Positions 54,978 to 64,000 of a DNA stretch of 64,000 nt are shown here, one piece after another. Numbering within the stretch: the first letter of the stretch is position 1; each line of letters starts with the position of its first letter. The position numbers and the translations under genes were made by a program. Source of the DNA: Ceratopteris richardii (taxonomy: Eukaryota > Streptophyta > Polypodiopsida > Polypodiales > Pteridaceae). A model generated the notes under the pieces. That model searched no databases and was not told the origin of the DNA. It saw only the letters and a program-made list of their open reading frames with translations. Location: assembly GCA_020310875.1 (NCBI GenBank), contig CM035435.1, positions 69,807,955-69,871,954 of the forward strand. Direction: 5' to 3'.

Positions 54978-56594
54978 ATGTCGGAATCTGACATTCTCCG
55001 CTGGCAATTCAGAAAGCGCGCCCATACGCAGACCTATGTGGTAACAACAACAGATACCACCCTACAAGATGAAGCAGATGACGCAGTAACTTCTGCATCA
55101 GAAAAGACTCAGCATAAATTCTCCACCGAATTCAAAATCGAGCTCGACATCAAATCACAAAAGAATGAAGATTGGCTACAGAAGATAGGGCTCCTCCAGT
55201 TTGCCCAATTACCGTGGAAACGGTGGATTGCTAATGACGATGCAGAGGACCAATTACATAGCATGCGACAAACCAGCGGTTTCATTCTCAATCAGGTACG
55301 ATTTTCGCCCCAGCTCGTTTCAACCGTATTTAAACTACCACTCTATGATGGTGCCCGATATCTTAAATGTTCAAATGAGGACTTGAAGAAGGAATTTGGC
55401 GACTGTGAAGGCCCCCGACGGTATTACATGTTGAAAAACGCCACCTATCACCGACGAGAACAATTTAAATGGTATTTAGAAAAGCTTTGTTTGCTAGTAA
55501 AATTCGACTTAATGTCGAAAGAAAATTTTTCCCCCCTATTGCATGCCGAAGAAGGAGGTCCGGTTAGCTGGACACATTGGCTCTATGACCACCTCTACGC
55601 ACAAATCATTATTGGGGATAAGAGAAGATCCCACACCAATAGCAGACTAGCAGCCTATTTAGCTGCTATATTTAATTTTGTCCAATCTGTAAAGGATAAG
55701 CAGTTACACTGGTTACCCCCTTTTTATCCCGGTGAACATGATCAAATAAATTCAGAACACCACACAGAGCCTAAGGAAGCAGCCCAACCCTCCACCTCGT
55801 CTGCATCTTTATTCCACACAGGTAACAGCGCACAGAATCAGACAGTAGGGACGTCGTTTCGGCTGTCCATTAGAAGACGAATGGCAGACAACTTACCAAC
55901 TGCCAGTCCAGAGCAAGCACCGGATGACCCCCAACCCGATTTTGTTATAAGGATGCAAAACCAACTCCAAGAGGTTTCTCAATATTTACGGCAACAAGAA
56001 CAAGCGATTCAGCACAAAAACGAGTTATTATTAGCCACGATGACTAAGTCCAATTCAGTAATGACACAGATGCAAAAAGAATTGGATGACAAAGAAGCGT
56101 TAATACAGGTGTTACAGCTAAACAACCAGCATCTTATGGCAGAATTGATCACCGCAAAAAAGTATGTCCAAGACTTTAATCAGTGGCAGCAAACTATCCA
56201 AACACAAATTCAAACCGAAATGTCCAGTTTTTCTACCCTGAATGCTCACCTGCAAGCCGAAAATGAACTTTTGCAGTCAAGGATACAAGTATTGCAGGAG
56301 TTCGAAAAACAGATATTAAAGGATGAGGGTGTAGAACTAAATGCCACATTGATGACAAATGTGGACATAGATTTATTAAAACAACAGTTGGATAGCCGTG
56401 TTCAAAATAGCTGGACACTTTTTCGCAGGAGATGGTTGGCTATACTTGTTCCGCCACTAGAACAAGTGCGGTCAGAAAGGATTGGGGAGTCAAACCCTGG
56501 TATGGACCGACAGGCAGTGCAAAAGGATATTGCCAACTGTACTGCACCTGCGGGTTCGAGTCCACCGTGCGTGCCAGTGTTAGAGGGTTGCTGA
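54978..56594 (+). CDS. Accessory ORF B, paralogue of ORF A
   Basis: 538 residues. The N-terminal domain (about 60-260) contains IGLLQFAQLPWKRWI, aligning with LSNFAELPW of ORF A, followed by similarly spaced hydrophobic segments (LYDHLYAQIIIGD, LAAYLAAIFNFVQ). A Ser/Gln-rich linker follows, then a coiled coil (about 325-470, e.g. MQKELDDKEALIQVLQLNNQ). The last codons run 17 nt into the 3' LTR, and the final 40 residues lack the composition of the rest, so the natural C-terminus may have been altered. Function unknown. Confidence 0.75.
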   Translation: MSESDILRWQFRKRAHTQTYVVTTTDTTLQDEADDAVTSASEKTQHKFSTEFKIELDIKSQKNEDWLQKIGLLQFAQLPWKRWIANDDAEDQLHSMRQTSGFILNQVRFSPQLVSTVFKLPLYDGARYLKCSNEDLKKEFGDCEGPRRYYMLKNATYHRREQFKWYLEKLCLLVKFDLMSKENFSPLLHAEEGGPVSWTHWLYDHLYAQIIIGDKRRSHTNSRLAAYLAAIFNFVQSVKDKQLHWLPPFYPGEHDQINSEHHTEPKEAAQPSTSSASLFHTGNSAQNQTVGTSFRLSIRRRMADNLPTASPEQAPDDPQPDFVIRMQNQLQEVSQYLRQQEQAIQHKNELLLATMTKSNSVMTQMQKELDDKEALIQVLQLNNQHLMAELITAKKYVQDFNQWQQTIQTQIQTEMSSFSTLNAHLQAENELLQSRIQVLQEFEKQILKDEGVELNATLMTNVDIDLLKQQLDSRVQNSWTLFRRRWLAILVPPLEQVRSERIGESNPGMDRQAVQKDIANCTAPAGSSPPCVPVLEGC

Positions 56595-57605
56595 ACCAGG
56601 ACGGATGAACCCGGGCAGGTGCCGTAAAAAGTGGATTCACGGAAACATTGTAGCAGATTTCTATTTAAAGAGCACAAAGGAAAGCGGTAAAGATCGGTAG
56701 TTTTTGAAAAGAACCTCTGTTCTGTTGGGCATTGTAGCGAGTGGGTTGATCACGTCTAGAATCAAGGTGTTTGGAACTTGCAAGTATTGTGTCTGTCTGT
56801 CTGTTATATTGATCCAATTTGGGAAATTGCGAGCATCATATTTGAGACTATGTATGAGGTATTGATGAGCACATTGAGTTATGTTCTATTCTATTCGCAT
56901 CTAACTATTCTACTATTCTCCTTGTCGTGCCGATGTCCATTCGGTAGTCTTGCGTTGTGCGTCTGTTTGGTGATGAGTTATATACGGTTCTGGATCTTTT
57001 CCGTCATGAAATAGTGGTTTTGTCATCCTGCGAGAGACTGTGTAAGGTCGAAGATAATCATTTGCATTTAGTATCTTTTCGGTTAAGTGACCAGATTCGA
57101 TACAATAGTCTGCGTTCACTAAGAATTCCTATCTTAGGAAGGACTTGTATCGATAAAGATCTGTACATGAACAGAAGCATTGGTAAGTTTGTCTATTGTG
57201 GTAGGAACTTGTGACTTGAGTCGGTATACGATAAGTTTGGCGTAATCTCGATTATAGTGGTCTGTGTATTATTGTTCGGTATACTTACCTGTCACATGGA
57301 ATCAGCATATTGAGTAGTATTCAATTAATGAAAAGTGAGTATTCTATTAGTTATAAGTCAGAACAGGACCTCTGCTCCATTTCTATAGCAGATTCAGTCC
57401 AGAAGTCCTAACATTCAACATGCCGAATAGTTGTCAGTAGTCAGAATCAACCACTGTGCTAAGACGTGATGGAGTATTTATGAGTGTGTGAAAAGTTGGG
57501 AAAATAGTACAGGGCCTCTGTCTAACAGACCCCTACCACTCCCAAGAACCCGAGGACCCGATAATACTCTTCCGAAAATTGGATAGAAAGTATTATCGTT
57601 TAACA
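56578..57605 (+). repeat. 3' LTR of the young gypsy element
   Basis: 1028 bp, same as the 5' LTR apart from about 12 substitutions and loss of 5 bp near 56787. It is not preceded by an obvious polypurine tract; the adjacent sequence instead resembles the 3' end of a tRNA. Confidence 0.9.
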
Positions 57606-58219
57606 CAATCCACGAAAGAGATAGGAGTGATATGAAGATTGTGAATGTGAGATGTAGTGAAAGTGAAGGCGAGAAGCATAGAGATGCACACACACATACA
57701 CACACAATGAAGAGACAAGCAAAACACAATGGAAGGTTGAAAGTAGATTCTATTACTCAAGATCACTCTTACAAGCTCAAGCTCACACTATCTCATACAA
57801 GTTACACTAGCTCTTACCATCTAACCTCTAAAATGAGCTCTCTAGCTCTATTTATAGTTTTTTACTAGTTTTGATCGGTGTCACATCTAGTGACCGGCAT
57901 AGTTAAAAAATAGGTTCTAGGTGCTATTTGAGTGTCTAAACGAGGTCTAAAAATAGCCAAAAATGGTAGGCTCATTCTACCTAAGCTCCTCAAGCTTGGG
58001 GACTCCTCGGCTTGCACAAAATGGAGCATATAATTACAAAAGTGTTTGTTCTATGTTACATATGATACAAGAGTGAGGAAAATCACTATTGAGGTTTTTT
58101 GAAAAATTAATAAAAAACATATTTCTTTTGAAAAAATAATCCGCTTGGCTCCCCACTACTTCGTTGTAATCTGCCTTCACATACTTCCTCGTCGTCTGTG
58201 CCTCTGGCTACTGCCAACA
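57606..58219 (-). repeat. 3' LTR of element B, main part
   Basis: Continues the LTR begun at 45395-45453. Minus-strand start TGTTGGCAGTAG at 58219; TATA box near 57847-57855; CA-rich run near 57690. Confidence 0.85.
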
Positions 58220-58234
58220 CCCCCCTCCCTCTCA
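58220..58234 (-). other. Polypurine tract of element B
   Basis: Minus strand TGAGAGGGAGGGGGG directly before the LTR start; same as the tract at 3726-3739. Confidence 0.85.
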
Positions 58235-58257
58235 CTTTTGTCGTCCTCGATAGAAGC

Positions 58258-61200
58258 TTATTGCAGGGTCTGTCGGATATAGTTTTGTAGGAGGTCATGA
58301 GCAAGGGTGTGCTATGAAATGCGAATACCTCTTGCAAGATCTGCTTCAAGTTTTTCCCAATCTATGGGTTGAGGTTCATCTGGTGACGGAAGTCGATAGT
58401 GTGTCGAGTACACCAATTGTTCACTGGCAAATAATTGGAGTAGGTTTGTGGGCCTGCTTATGAACATCTCTGAATGGTACTCCCAAAAGCCGGTAGTAAA
58501 CATCTCTTCAAATGTCATTTTATAGCATGCCGGTAAATACTTGATTCGATAGTGCCAGGCATAACACACCTAGAGTGATGGTGTCATGCTCATATCATAC
58601 GCTAAATCCTGATTACCATGCTCAAATCTTGGGGTATTAACATGTGGTGCCTTGACATGACAGAAGATTTTAAAAACAATTTGCATCATGTCAAATACTT
58701 TGATAGACATATGCACGACAACATCGTCCATGCGGCATAAGCAGGGGGCTAGTGGCGAATCGTTGCCATCATGTATCCTACTGTGGGTGGTCCATGGGGT
58801 GGCATGAAATAGGGGTAATTAAGCCAGTTTTGGCACTGCTTATTATTCTGCACTTTGATTGTGAAGGCCTTCCAGGAGTGGCATCTTGGTATCGGTTCCC
58901 AACATGGGTTATACTTTAAATGTAGGGGTGCCTTGACCCATGTGCTCATCATTTCTGGATATTGTTGTAGTAATTCCTGGCGCCAAGTTGGTTGAAATAT
59001 TTCTCCGCTCTGCGCTTCCGGTGGCAAGTCATCATGTTCAAACTAGGTTGCATGTGATGGTTTCTTGCCTGTCTCCTTTTTTATCGCCAATTGGTATTCT
59101 TCCATTAGCATGAAATATGGCTTATATTGAAGCTCATGGCCAGATATATACCTGCGAGGGGCCAAGTGAGTGAAGTAAGGGGATTGTAAAATGTGTTCCT
59201 CTATCATAGCCATGGCATGCAATTGAGCCTCTACCTGTGCAAATTGGGTCTGTCCAAGTTCTTCTATGGTCTTCATCCATGCAGGGGTAGGGAGTTCAAA
59301 GGTGGTCTGGCCTTCAGTCATGACACGTTCGCTTGGGATGGGTTGTGGTTCGTAGGCTTCTTCATACGTTTCCTCCATTGGGATAGACACAGTTTCTTCC
59401 TCTGTTGGGAGTTCGGGTGGGGAATCCGGCCTAGGGGGTTCAAAAAAGGCAGTAATTTGTGCTTGAAGGGTAAGTACATGAGCGTATAAAGCATTTAGTT
59501 CCTCTATGATCTGTGGAGGTGTTGCCTCAGGAGCTAGTGGTGCTTGTTGTGTAGGTGCTCGCAACTATAGCATTTTGTGGTCTTCCTTGAGCTTCTGATA
59601 TGCCTCATTCATACTGTGATAATCTTCTAGTAGTATGACATGGTCTTCCAATAGTATCTTCATAGATTCGGAGGGCATTGCTTTAAAGTTGCTGGGACTT
59701 AGAGGTTCGTTCGGTTGATCTAAGGCTGCTTTGAGGTTTTCTCTGTACTATTCTTGCTGATTTTCTTCTTTGGCTGCTACGAGGTGGCGTCTTAGTAGTC
59801 CCATGTTTCAAGTGAGAGTTGCATTTTGAATGGTTTGAGCCCTAACAAGTTGTCGATATCCATAATGGCTTCCTTTGTCTTCTCTTCACTTTCTAGTTCG
59901 AGTGTGTGATAGGCCTCGTGTAGCTCTTGATAGCGTGTGTTAAGGGAGGCGTCTCAATTGATAACGAGTTTAGTTGCACATGTAATTCTGCAGTTGTCTG
60001 TTGGAGTGTCTTGTAGCTGGTCCCTAGAGATGCGAACTCATCTCTAACTTGTGTCATGCAAGAAAACATTTGACGAAATGCGGTGTCGATCATGGGTGAC
60101 AATATTAATGGCGGAGTGAGTGAAGATGCGGTGGGTGTGGGTGTTGATGCAAGAGGAAGCGGAAATAGGGATGGGAAAGTGGATGCAGTGGTGATTGTGG
60201 AGAACTGTGATGTGCCTAAATGGGGTGGTGAAATAGATGAGGTGAGTGATGGTGCGATGGGTGGTGAAATCTCCATGTCACTGGACGTGGTGTCGAGTGT
60301 AGTGACCGTGAATAGTGGAGTGACAGTGGGTGCATGAGTGGGTGTGAATACAGGATTTACAAAGGTTGATGAATAATTTATAGGTTGGGTTTCTCGTATT
60401 ACTTGGTGTAGAGGGGAGGATAGAGGGAATGCAGTGGGGCAGGGAGGTGAGACGGGTGAGAAGGTCATGGGAGGGGGAAATGGGAATAGAGCTCTTGGGA
60501 GGATTGGGAAAGCAGGAAAGGATGAAGTGAGAAATGGATTGGTGGGAATGGTGGGAGCTAGGGAAGGGAGGATAGATGGGAGGGTTGCAGAAAGAGTTTG
60601 TGGGGTCGAGGCAACTAGGGCGTCTGCTAGAGCACCATCGAGAAACATGGATGGTCTTGGAAGGGTAGGGTGTATAGGAGAGACTGGAGGGGCGAGAGGT
60701 GAAAGAGGAGCAGGTGTAGTAGTGGGTACTTCGACAACAGTAGTTGTATTTACAAAAGAAGGGTGAGGCAGGGAATCAATCACAATGGTTACTTCTTCAA
60801 TAGGGTTTTCTGGGAGGATTTGTGCTTTGCTGACTTGGTGTGAGGATTGGGCATCCGCTAGTACGTGAATATACTAACCCGGTTTTGATAACAAGCGAAC
60901 TCATCGCGGGTCGAACTTTGGTAGTGGTTTCCTCTACAAATAGTGAAGTGCTTCATTGGTTCTGACCGACTTAACCAACTCTCTAAAAGCTTGAATGTAA
61001 GCTTCTTCGAATCCTCCAGTGGCGAGTTCCTATTCTACAATCGCTTGACTTTCTTCTTCTGAGAGTTTTTTGCACTCCCAAACTGCTTGAATGGTGCAGT
61101 ATAGTTTCTTGATTGCTAACGTGTAAGCAGCTGCCTCAAACGTGTCATCTTCATGTGTACTTGTGTCACCTTGTGTCTCAGTTTGTTGTTCTTGTTCATC

Positions 61201-62668
61201 ATGTTGCACATGTGCTTGAGATTCATGGTTGTCCTGACTAGCTTCATCATCTCCGTCATCATTGTCGATTTTTGTCCTCTCTTCTTCTGAGCTGGAGACT
61301 ACTTGCTCTTTTGGTTGATGAGGGGGTGTGGTAGGGTAACTGGGACGTTCATGCTCCTGTGAGAAAAATTTTCCTATGGAAAATTGGAATTCCTTTGAAA
61401 AAGCATCAGGCATTTCAAAATCAAAAGTGGTATTTGTTGGTTCTCCTTCCAAGTTGGGTATAGGAAAAGTAAATGCTTCCACACTGATGGCGGGGGGAAT
61501 TTCTGCTGCTGTAGTGGTGGGTTCCTAAACTCTGGTTGCTTGAGAGGTAACAGTACTGGTAGTACCTTCTGTGATAACCGATTGTGTAGGCGTATACGAA
61601 TGAGTTGTATAGGTGCAGGGGGTTTCGTAGGTGACTGTTCTAGAGACGATTGAGGTGACGGAGACTTTGAAACTTGCAAACATGGGATAGATCCGTGCAT
61701 GTGCTTGCCTGCAAATCCCTTGCTAGCTTTTCTGGATTTCTTGGCGGTTCCTTTGAATGCCTTCAATTCTTCACTCGTCATTGTGCGTTCTATAGGCAAG
61801 TCATATGCCAAACACATATAAACAATTCGAGTGAGAGCGCAACATCCATGGATGACTTTTTTCCTTTCCCATCTCTACTGAGCTAAATACAATTGATCAA
61901 TGATCCAACTTGCAAGATCTATGGTTTGGGACCCAATACATGCTAAATATGATCCGAACCAAATATGCTTGTGAGGCATAGTGAAACGATCCTGAGCCGG
62001 AATGCAAAATGTTGCATACATATATGCAACGGCTTAGATAATTCAAGTGTAATGGCCGAAATGTCTTCCCATTTCACGACATCACCATGCTTCATCGGCT
62101 CTGGAATAAGCCTTTCGTGCTCTATTGGCGTGTGAGTTTTGTGGATCTTAATTGCTGATCGAATGAGGGCTTTTGAAAGATAGAACCTCTTGAATGGGGG
62201 GTCATTTACCAAAGACGGCAGAATGAAAGTACCCGGCAAGTCCTTGTTCTCGGAGGCTGTAAGTGTGGTCACCAGGTAGTAGCATCTATAAAAATCCGGT
62301 TTGGGTAATGGGTCACTGAAGTATTCTGTGAAACCAGCTCTAGCCCAAATGTGCTTTAACTCTTTTGTATTTTGGAGCGCTTCGAATTCGCTTGAGAAGA
62401 ACTGATAATTGCCCCACTTAATACTGTCAAAAGTCAACATGGCATCAAAAATAAAATCTGTGTCCGCTAAAGGTCCTGCTAAACCTTGAAACCAATGGGA
62501 ATTATGGTGAACTTTCTCGGTGTATCCCCTAGGAGGATCATCAATCGGCATAGGTCCTGGGAATCCTTGAAATGATGATTGTGATGTAGAATGTGGCTCA
62601 GCCAGTAATTTGCCAAAATTGACCACAGGTACACTGGGGCCAGCCTTAGACGGTCCTTCTGTCTGCAT
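58258..62668 (-). pseudogene. Giant accessory ORF of element B
   Basis: Closest relative of the ORF at 3-3689 and the only copy in the window spanning the whole length: ATG at 62668 to TAA at 58258, 4,411 bases, about 1,470 codons. N-terminal domain: HNSHWFQGLAGPLADTDFIF, KPDFYRCYYLVTTL, PHKHIWFG, SWIIDQLYLAQ. Then Pro/Thr-rich (60783-60100) and coiled-coil (about 60050-59580) parts and the C-terminal domain (59560-58320: WLNYPYFMPPHGPPTVGYMM, GFWEYHSEMFISRPTNLLQL). It carries frameshifts near 62020, 61480 and 59940 and stops such as TAG near 59040 and 61030. Because the matching element 3-4380 is on the opposite strand and broken differently, the two can be compared to tell original from mutated codons. 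Confidence 0.8.
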
Positions 62669-62939
62669 GATGATGGATGCAAATGCAGAGAAGATCAGCT
62701 ACAAAAGATTAGTACATTAGTATGGAAATTAATCATGATCCCATTAAAGTGAGACCACAATCCCTTTCCATAACTGCTGTGTAACCCGTGTAGCCAAGTG
62801 TTGTGAGATGGTTTATGCAATGATGTTTTGCAAAACTACTGCAGGTCTCTAGACACCTACTATTGGCATACAGGCTAAAAGAAGAGCATACTAGCATAAG
62901 GAGCAGTCATGCAAAATTCGGTAACAAGGCCTAATCATT
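62669..62939. other. Short non-coding junction region
   Basis: No coding signal. It should be the spacer upstream of the element B accessory ORF, but the integrase expected further right is replaced by a plus-strand LTR, so element B is truncated here. Confidence 0.5.
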
Positions 62940-63472
62940 TTTTCCATGAACTATTTTCAACTCAAGTGATTCTCATCACTACACAAACATTGTAAATTCC
63001 ATTTTTGGTAGAATAGACTCCATTTTGTTCAAGCCAAGGAGTCCTCGAGCTTGAGGAGTATTAGAATTAGCTACATACCAGTTTTCATAATTTTTAATTC
63101 CGTTTGAGCCCTCAAATAAGATCTAGAACCTAATTTTTAACTAGGCCAGACACTAGGTCTGGACAGGGCCAAAGCTAGTCAAAAAACTATAAAAAGACCT
63201 AGAGAGCTTATTTTTGGGGTTAGATTGTTAGTGATTTGAGCTTATGTAAGAGAATTTTTTACTAATGCAAAGAACTCCATTGTTCCTCTCCTTGTTCTTG
63301 CCTTGTGTGCACGTGTGTGTGTACATGTGTGCATGTTTGTGTGCTTGTCACTCACGCACTTGTGCCATCACTTGCTCATAGTCTTCATACTAGTCCTCAC
63401 GTCTCCACGGATTGACAATTATGAGGTGGATCTCCTCCCGTTGGTACTTGCCATTGTGCTAGAGTGACAGCA
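62940..63472 (+). repeat. 5'-truncated LTR of a further gypsy element
   Basis: Homologous to 3840-4380 but missing about the first 100 bp. TATA box TATAAAA at 63188-63194, GT-rich run near 63310-63340, end GTGACAGCA. Followed at four bases by a primer site, so it is a 5' LTR. Confidence 0.8.
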
Positions 63473-63476
63473 AATT

Positions 63477-63494
63477 TGGCGTCGTTGCCAGGGA
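63477..63494 (+). other. Primer-binding site, tRNA-Asp type (two changes)
   Basis: TGGCGTCGTTGCCAGGGA, two transitions from TGGCGCCGTTGCCGGGGA. Confidence 0.82.
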
Positions 63495-64000
63495 GAGAGC
63501 TTTGAGGATGAGCGTGTGATGGTAAGACGTAGAGTTGAGACATTGGAGTCATAGGTAATATCCTTTCTTTTCCTTATTTTTCTTCATCTTTTCTTATTTT
63601 TGCATCACTATCATCACCGTCATCATCCTCACCATCTCCCAACTCCATCTTCATCTTCACAAAAATTTCAGTTTTTTGGTCATATTCCCCTCCCCACCTC
63701 ATTTTGCTCATTTCACTTGTGAGAGAGAGCGAGAGAGAGCTTGTGTGCGATTTGTTTTGTGTGTTTTTGAGCTTTTACTGTAGCTTTTAGCTATACCACC
63801 ATCTCCAGTAGCTTGCGTAGGTACGGTAGAACTCTGCACAGGTCCCGGGATGACAACCTCTATCTATCGTGACAGACAAAGAAACTCAGTATTTTTTGAA
63901 TGCATGCTTGGCACGATAATCTACACCATTAGAGCACTCCAAATCACTAGAAGTTTCAAAAAATTTTGTGTTTTTTCAGTCTATCATGACAGATACCGTC
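63495..64000 (+). other. Leader of the rightmost gypsy element, leaves the window
   Basis: Similar in layout to the leader at 41178 downward: pyrimidine/TC-rich start, GAGAGA-rich run (63720-63740), then words such as CTATCGTGACAGA (about 63866) and CTATCATGACAGA (about 63981), a diverged relative of the palindromic minisatellite. No gag is reached. Confidence 0.65.

Larger units (their letters stand above)
45454..57605 (+). mobile_element. Young, nearly intact Ty3/gypsy element with two 3' accessory ORFs
   Basis: 12,152 bp: LTR (45454-46486), primer site, gag-pol in a single frame (46632-52259), spacer, ORF A (52567-54663), ORF B (54978-56594), LTR (56578-57605). The LTRs differ at about 12 bases plus a 5-bp indel, mostly C/T and G/A. 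Gag-pol has four in-frame stops but no frameshift; the two accessory ORFs are open. RT and integrase features and the ORFs in the env position fit the Athila-like side of plant gypsy elements, but the subfamily is an inference. Confidence 0.9.

Noticed and set aside
52567..56594. Retroviral-type envelope glycoproteins
   Set aside because: They occupy the env position but have no visible signal peptide, cleavage site or transmembrane segment; coiled coils alone are not enough.

Overview
The window reads as land-plant nuclear DNA made almost entirely of nested LTR retrotransposons. I found no host gene, rRNA gene or canonical tRNA gene. The evidence for a plant is Ty1/copia and Ty3/gypsy coding domains, primer-binding sites complementary to tRNA-Asp-like (TGGCGCCGTTGCCGGGGA) and initiator-Met-like (TGGTATCAGAGC) ends, polypurine tracts, TATA boxes inside LTRs, and nonsense codons of the C-to-T/G-to-A type expected of methylated, silenced elements. 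The lineage within plants cannot be fixed; nesting this dense suggests a large, repeat-rich genome.

Layout. 3-4380: 3' half of a plus-strand gypsy element (long accessory ORF, polypurine tract, 3' LTR). 4381-5589: nothing recognised. 5590-6796 and 14402-15186: decayed minus-strand copia gag, primer site and LTR edge, split by a copia complex at 6797-14401 (TSD aattc). 15187-16460: decayed plus-strand copia RT/RNase H. 17017-17501 and 41898-45394: a plus-strand gypsy element ('A'; integrase, second protease, accessory ORF), split by a very large minus-strand gypsy element at 17502-41897 (TSD ccgac). That large element is itself split by a coding-poor LTR element at 26643-32588 (TSD agtgt). Element A's accessory ORF is cut at 45394 by a minus-strand gypsy element ('B', 45395-62668), whose 3' LTR is split by a young, nearly intact plus-strand gypsy element at 45454-57605 (TSD caat). 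From about 62940 a truncated plus-strand LTR with its primer site starts another gypsy element that leaves the window.

Most unusual content. (1) The large gypsy family has two retropepsin-like domains, one before RT and one after integrase, and a tandemly duplicated RNase H-integrase linker plus HHCC zinc-binding module. (2) All members of that family carry a giant 3' accessory ORF of about 1,470 codons (conserved N-terminal domain, Pro/Thr-rich middle, coiled coil, conserved C-terminal domain). (3) The young gypsy element has two tandem paralogous 3' ORFs, each with a TATA-like motif 90-100 nt before its ATG, and a splice-acceptor-like tract before the first. (4) Two unrelated elements (one copia, one gypsy) share the same odd 3' end: full LTR, second primer site, partial 5' internal region, 5'-truncated LTR, target-site duplication. 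(5) The coding-poor element carries a tRNA-like A-box/B-box segment in each LTR and appears derived from the copia gag family next door. (6) The gypsy leader contains a palindromic minisatellite.

How the parts work together: each element encodes Gag (RNA-binding particle protein), protease, RT/RNase H and integrase for copying its RNA through cDNA back into the genome. The coding-poor element has no enzymes and must have been moved by another element. Nesting order is A first, then B and the large gypsy element, then the two innermost insertions.
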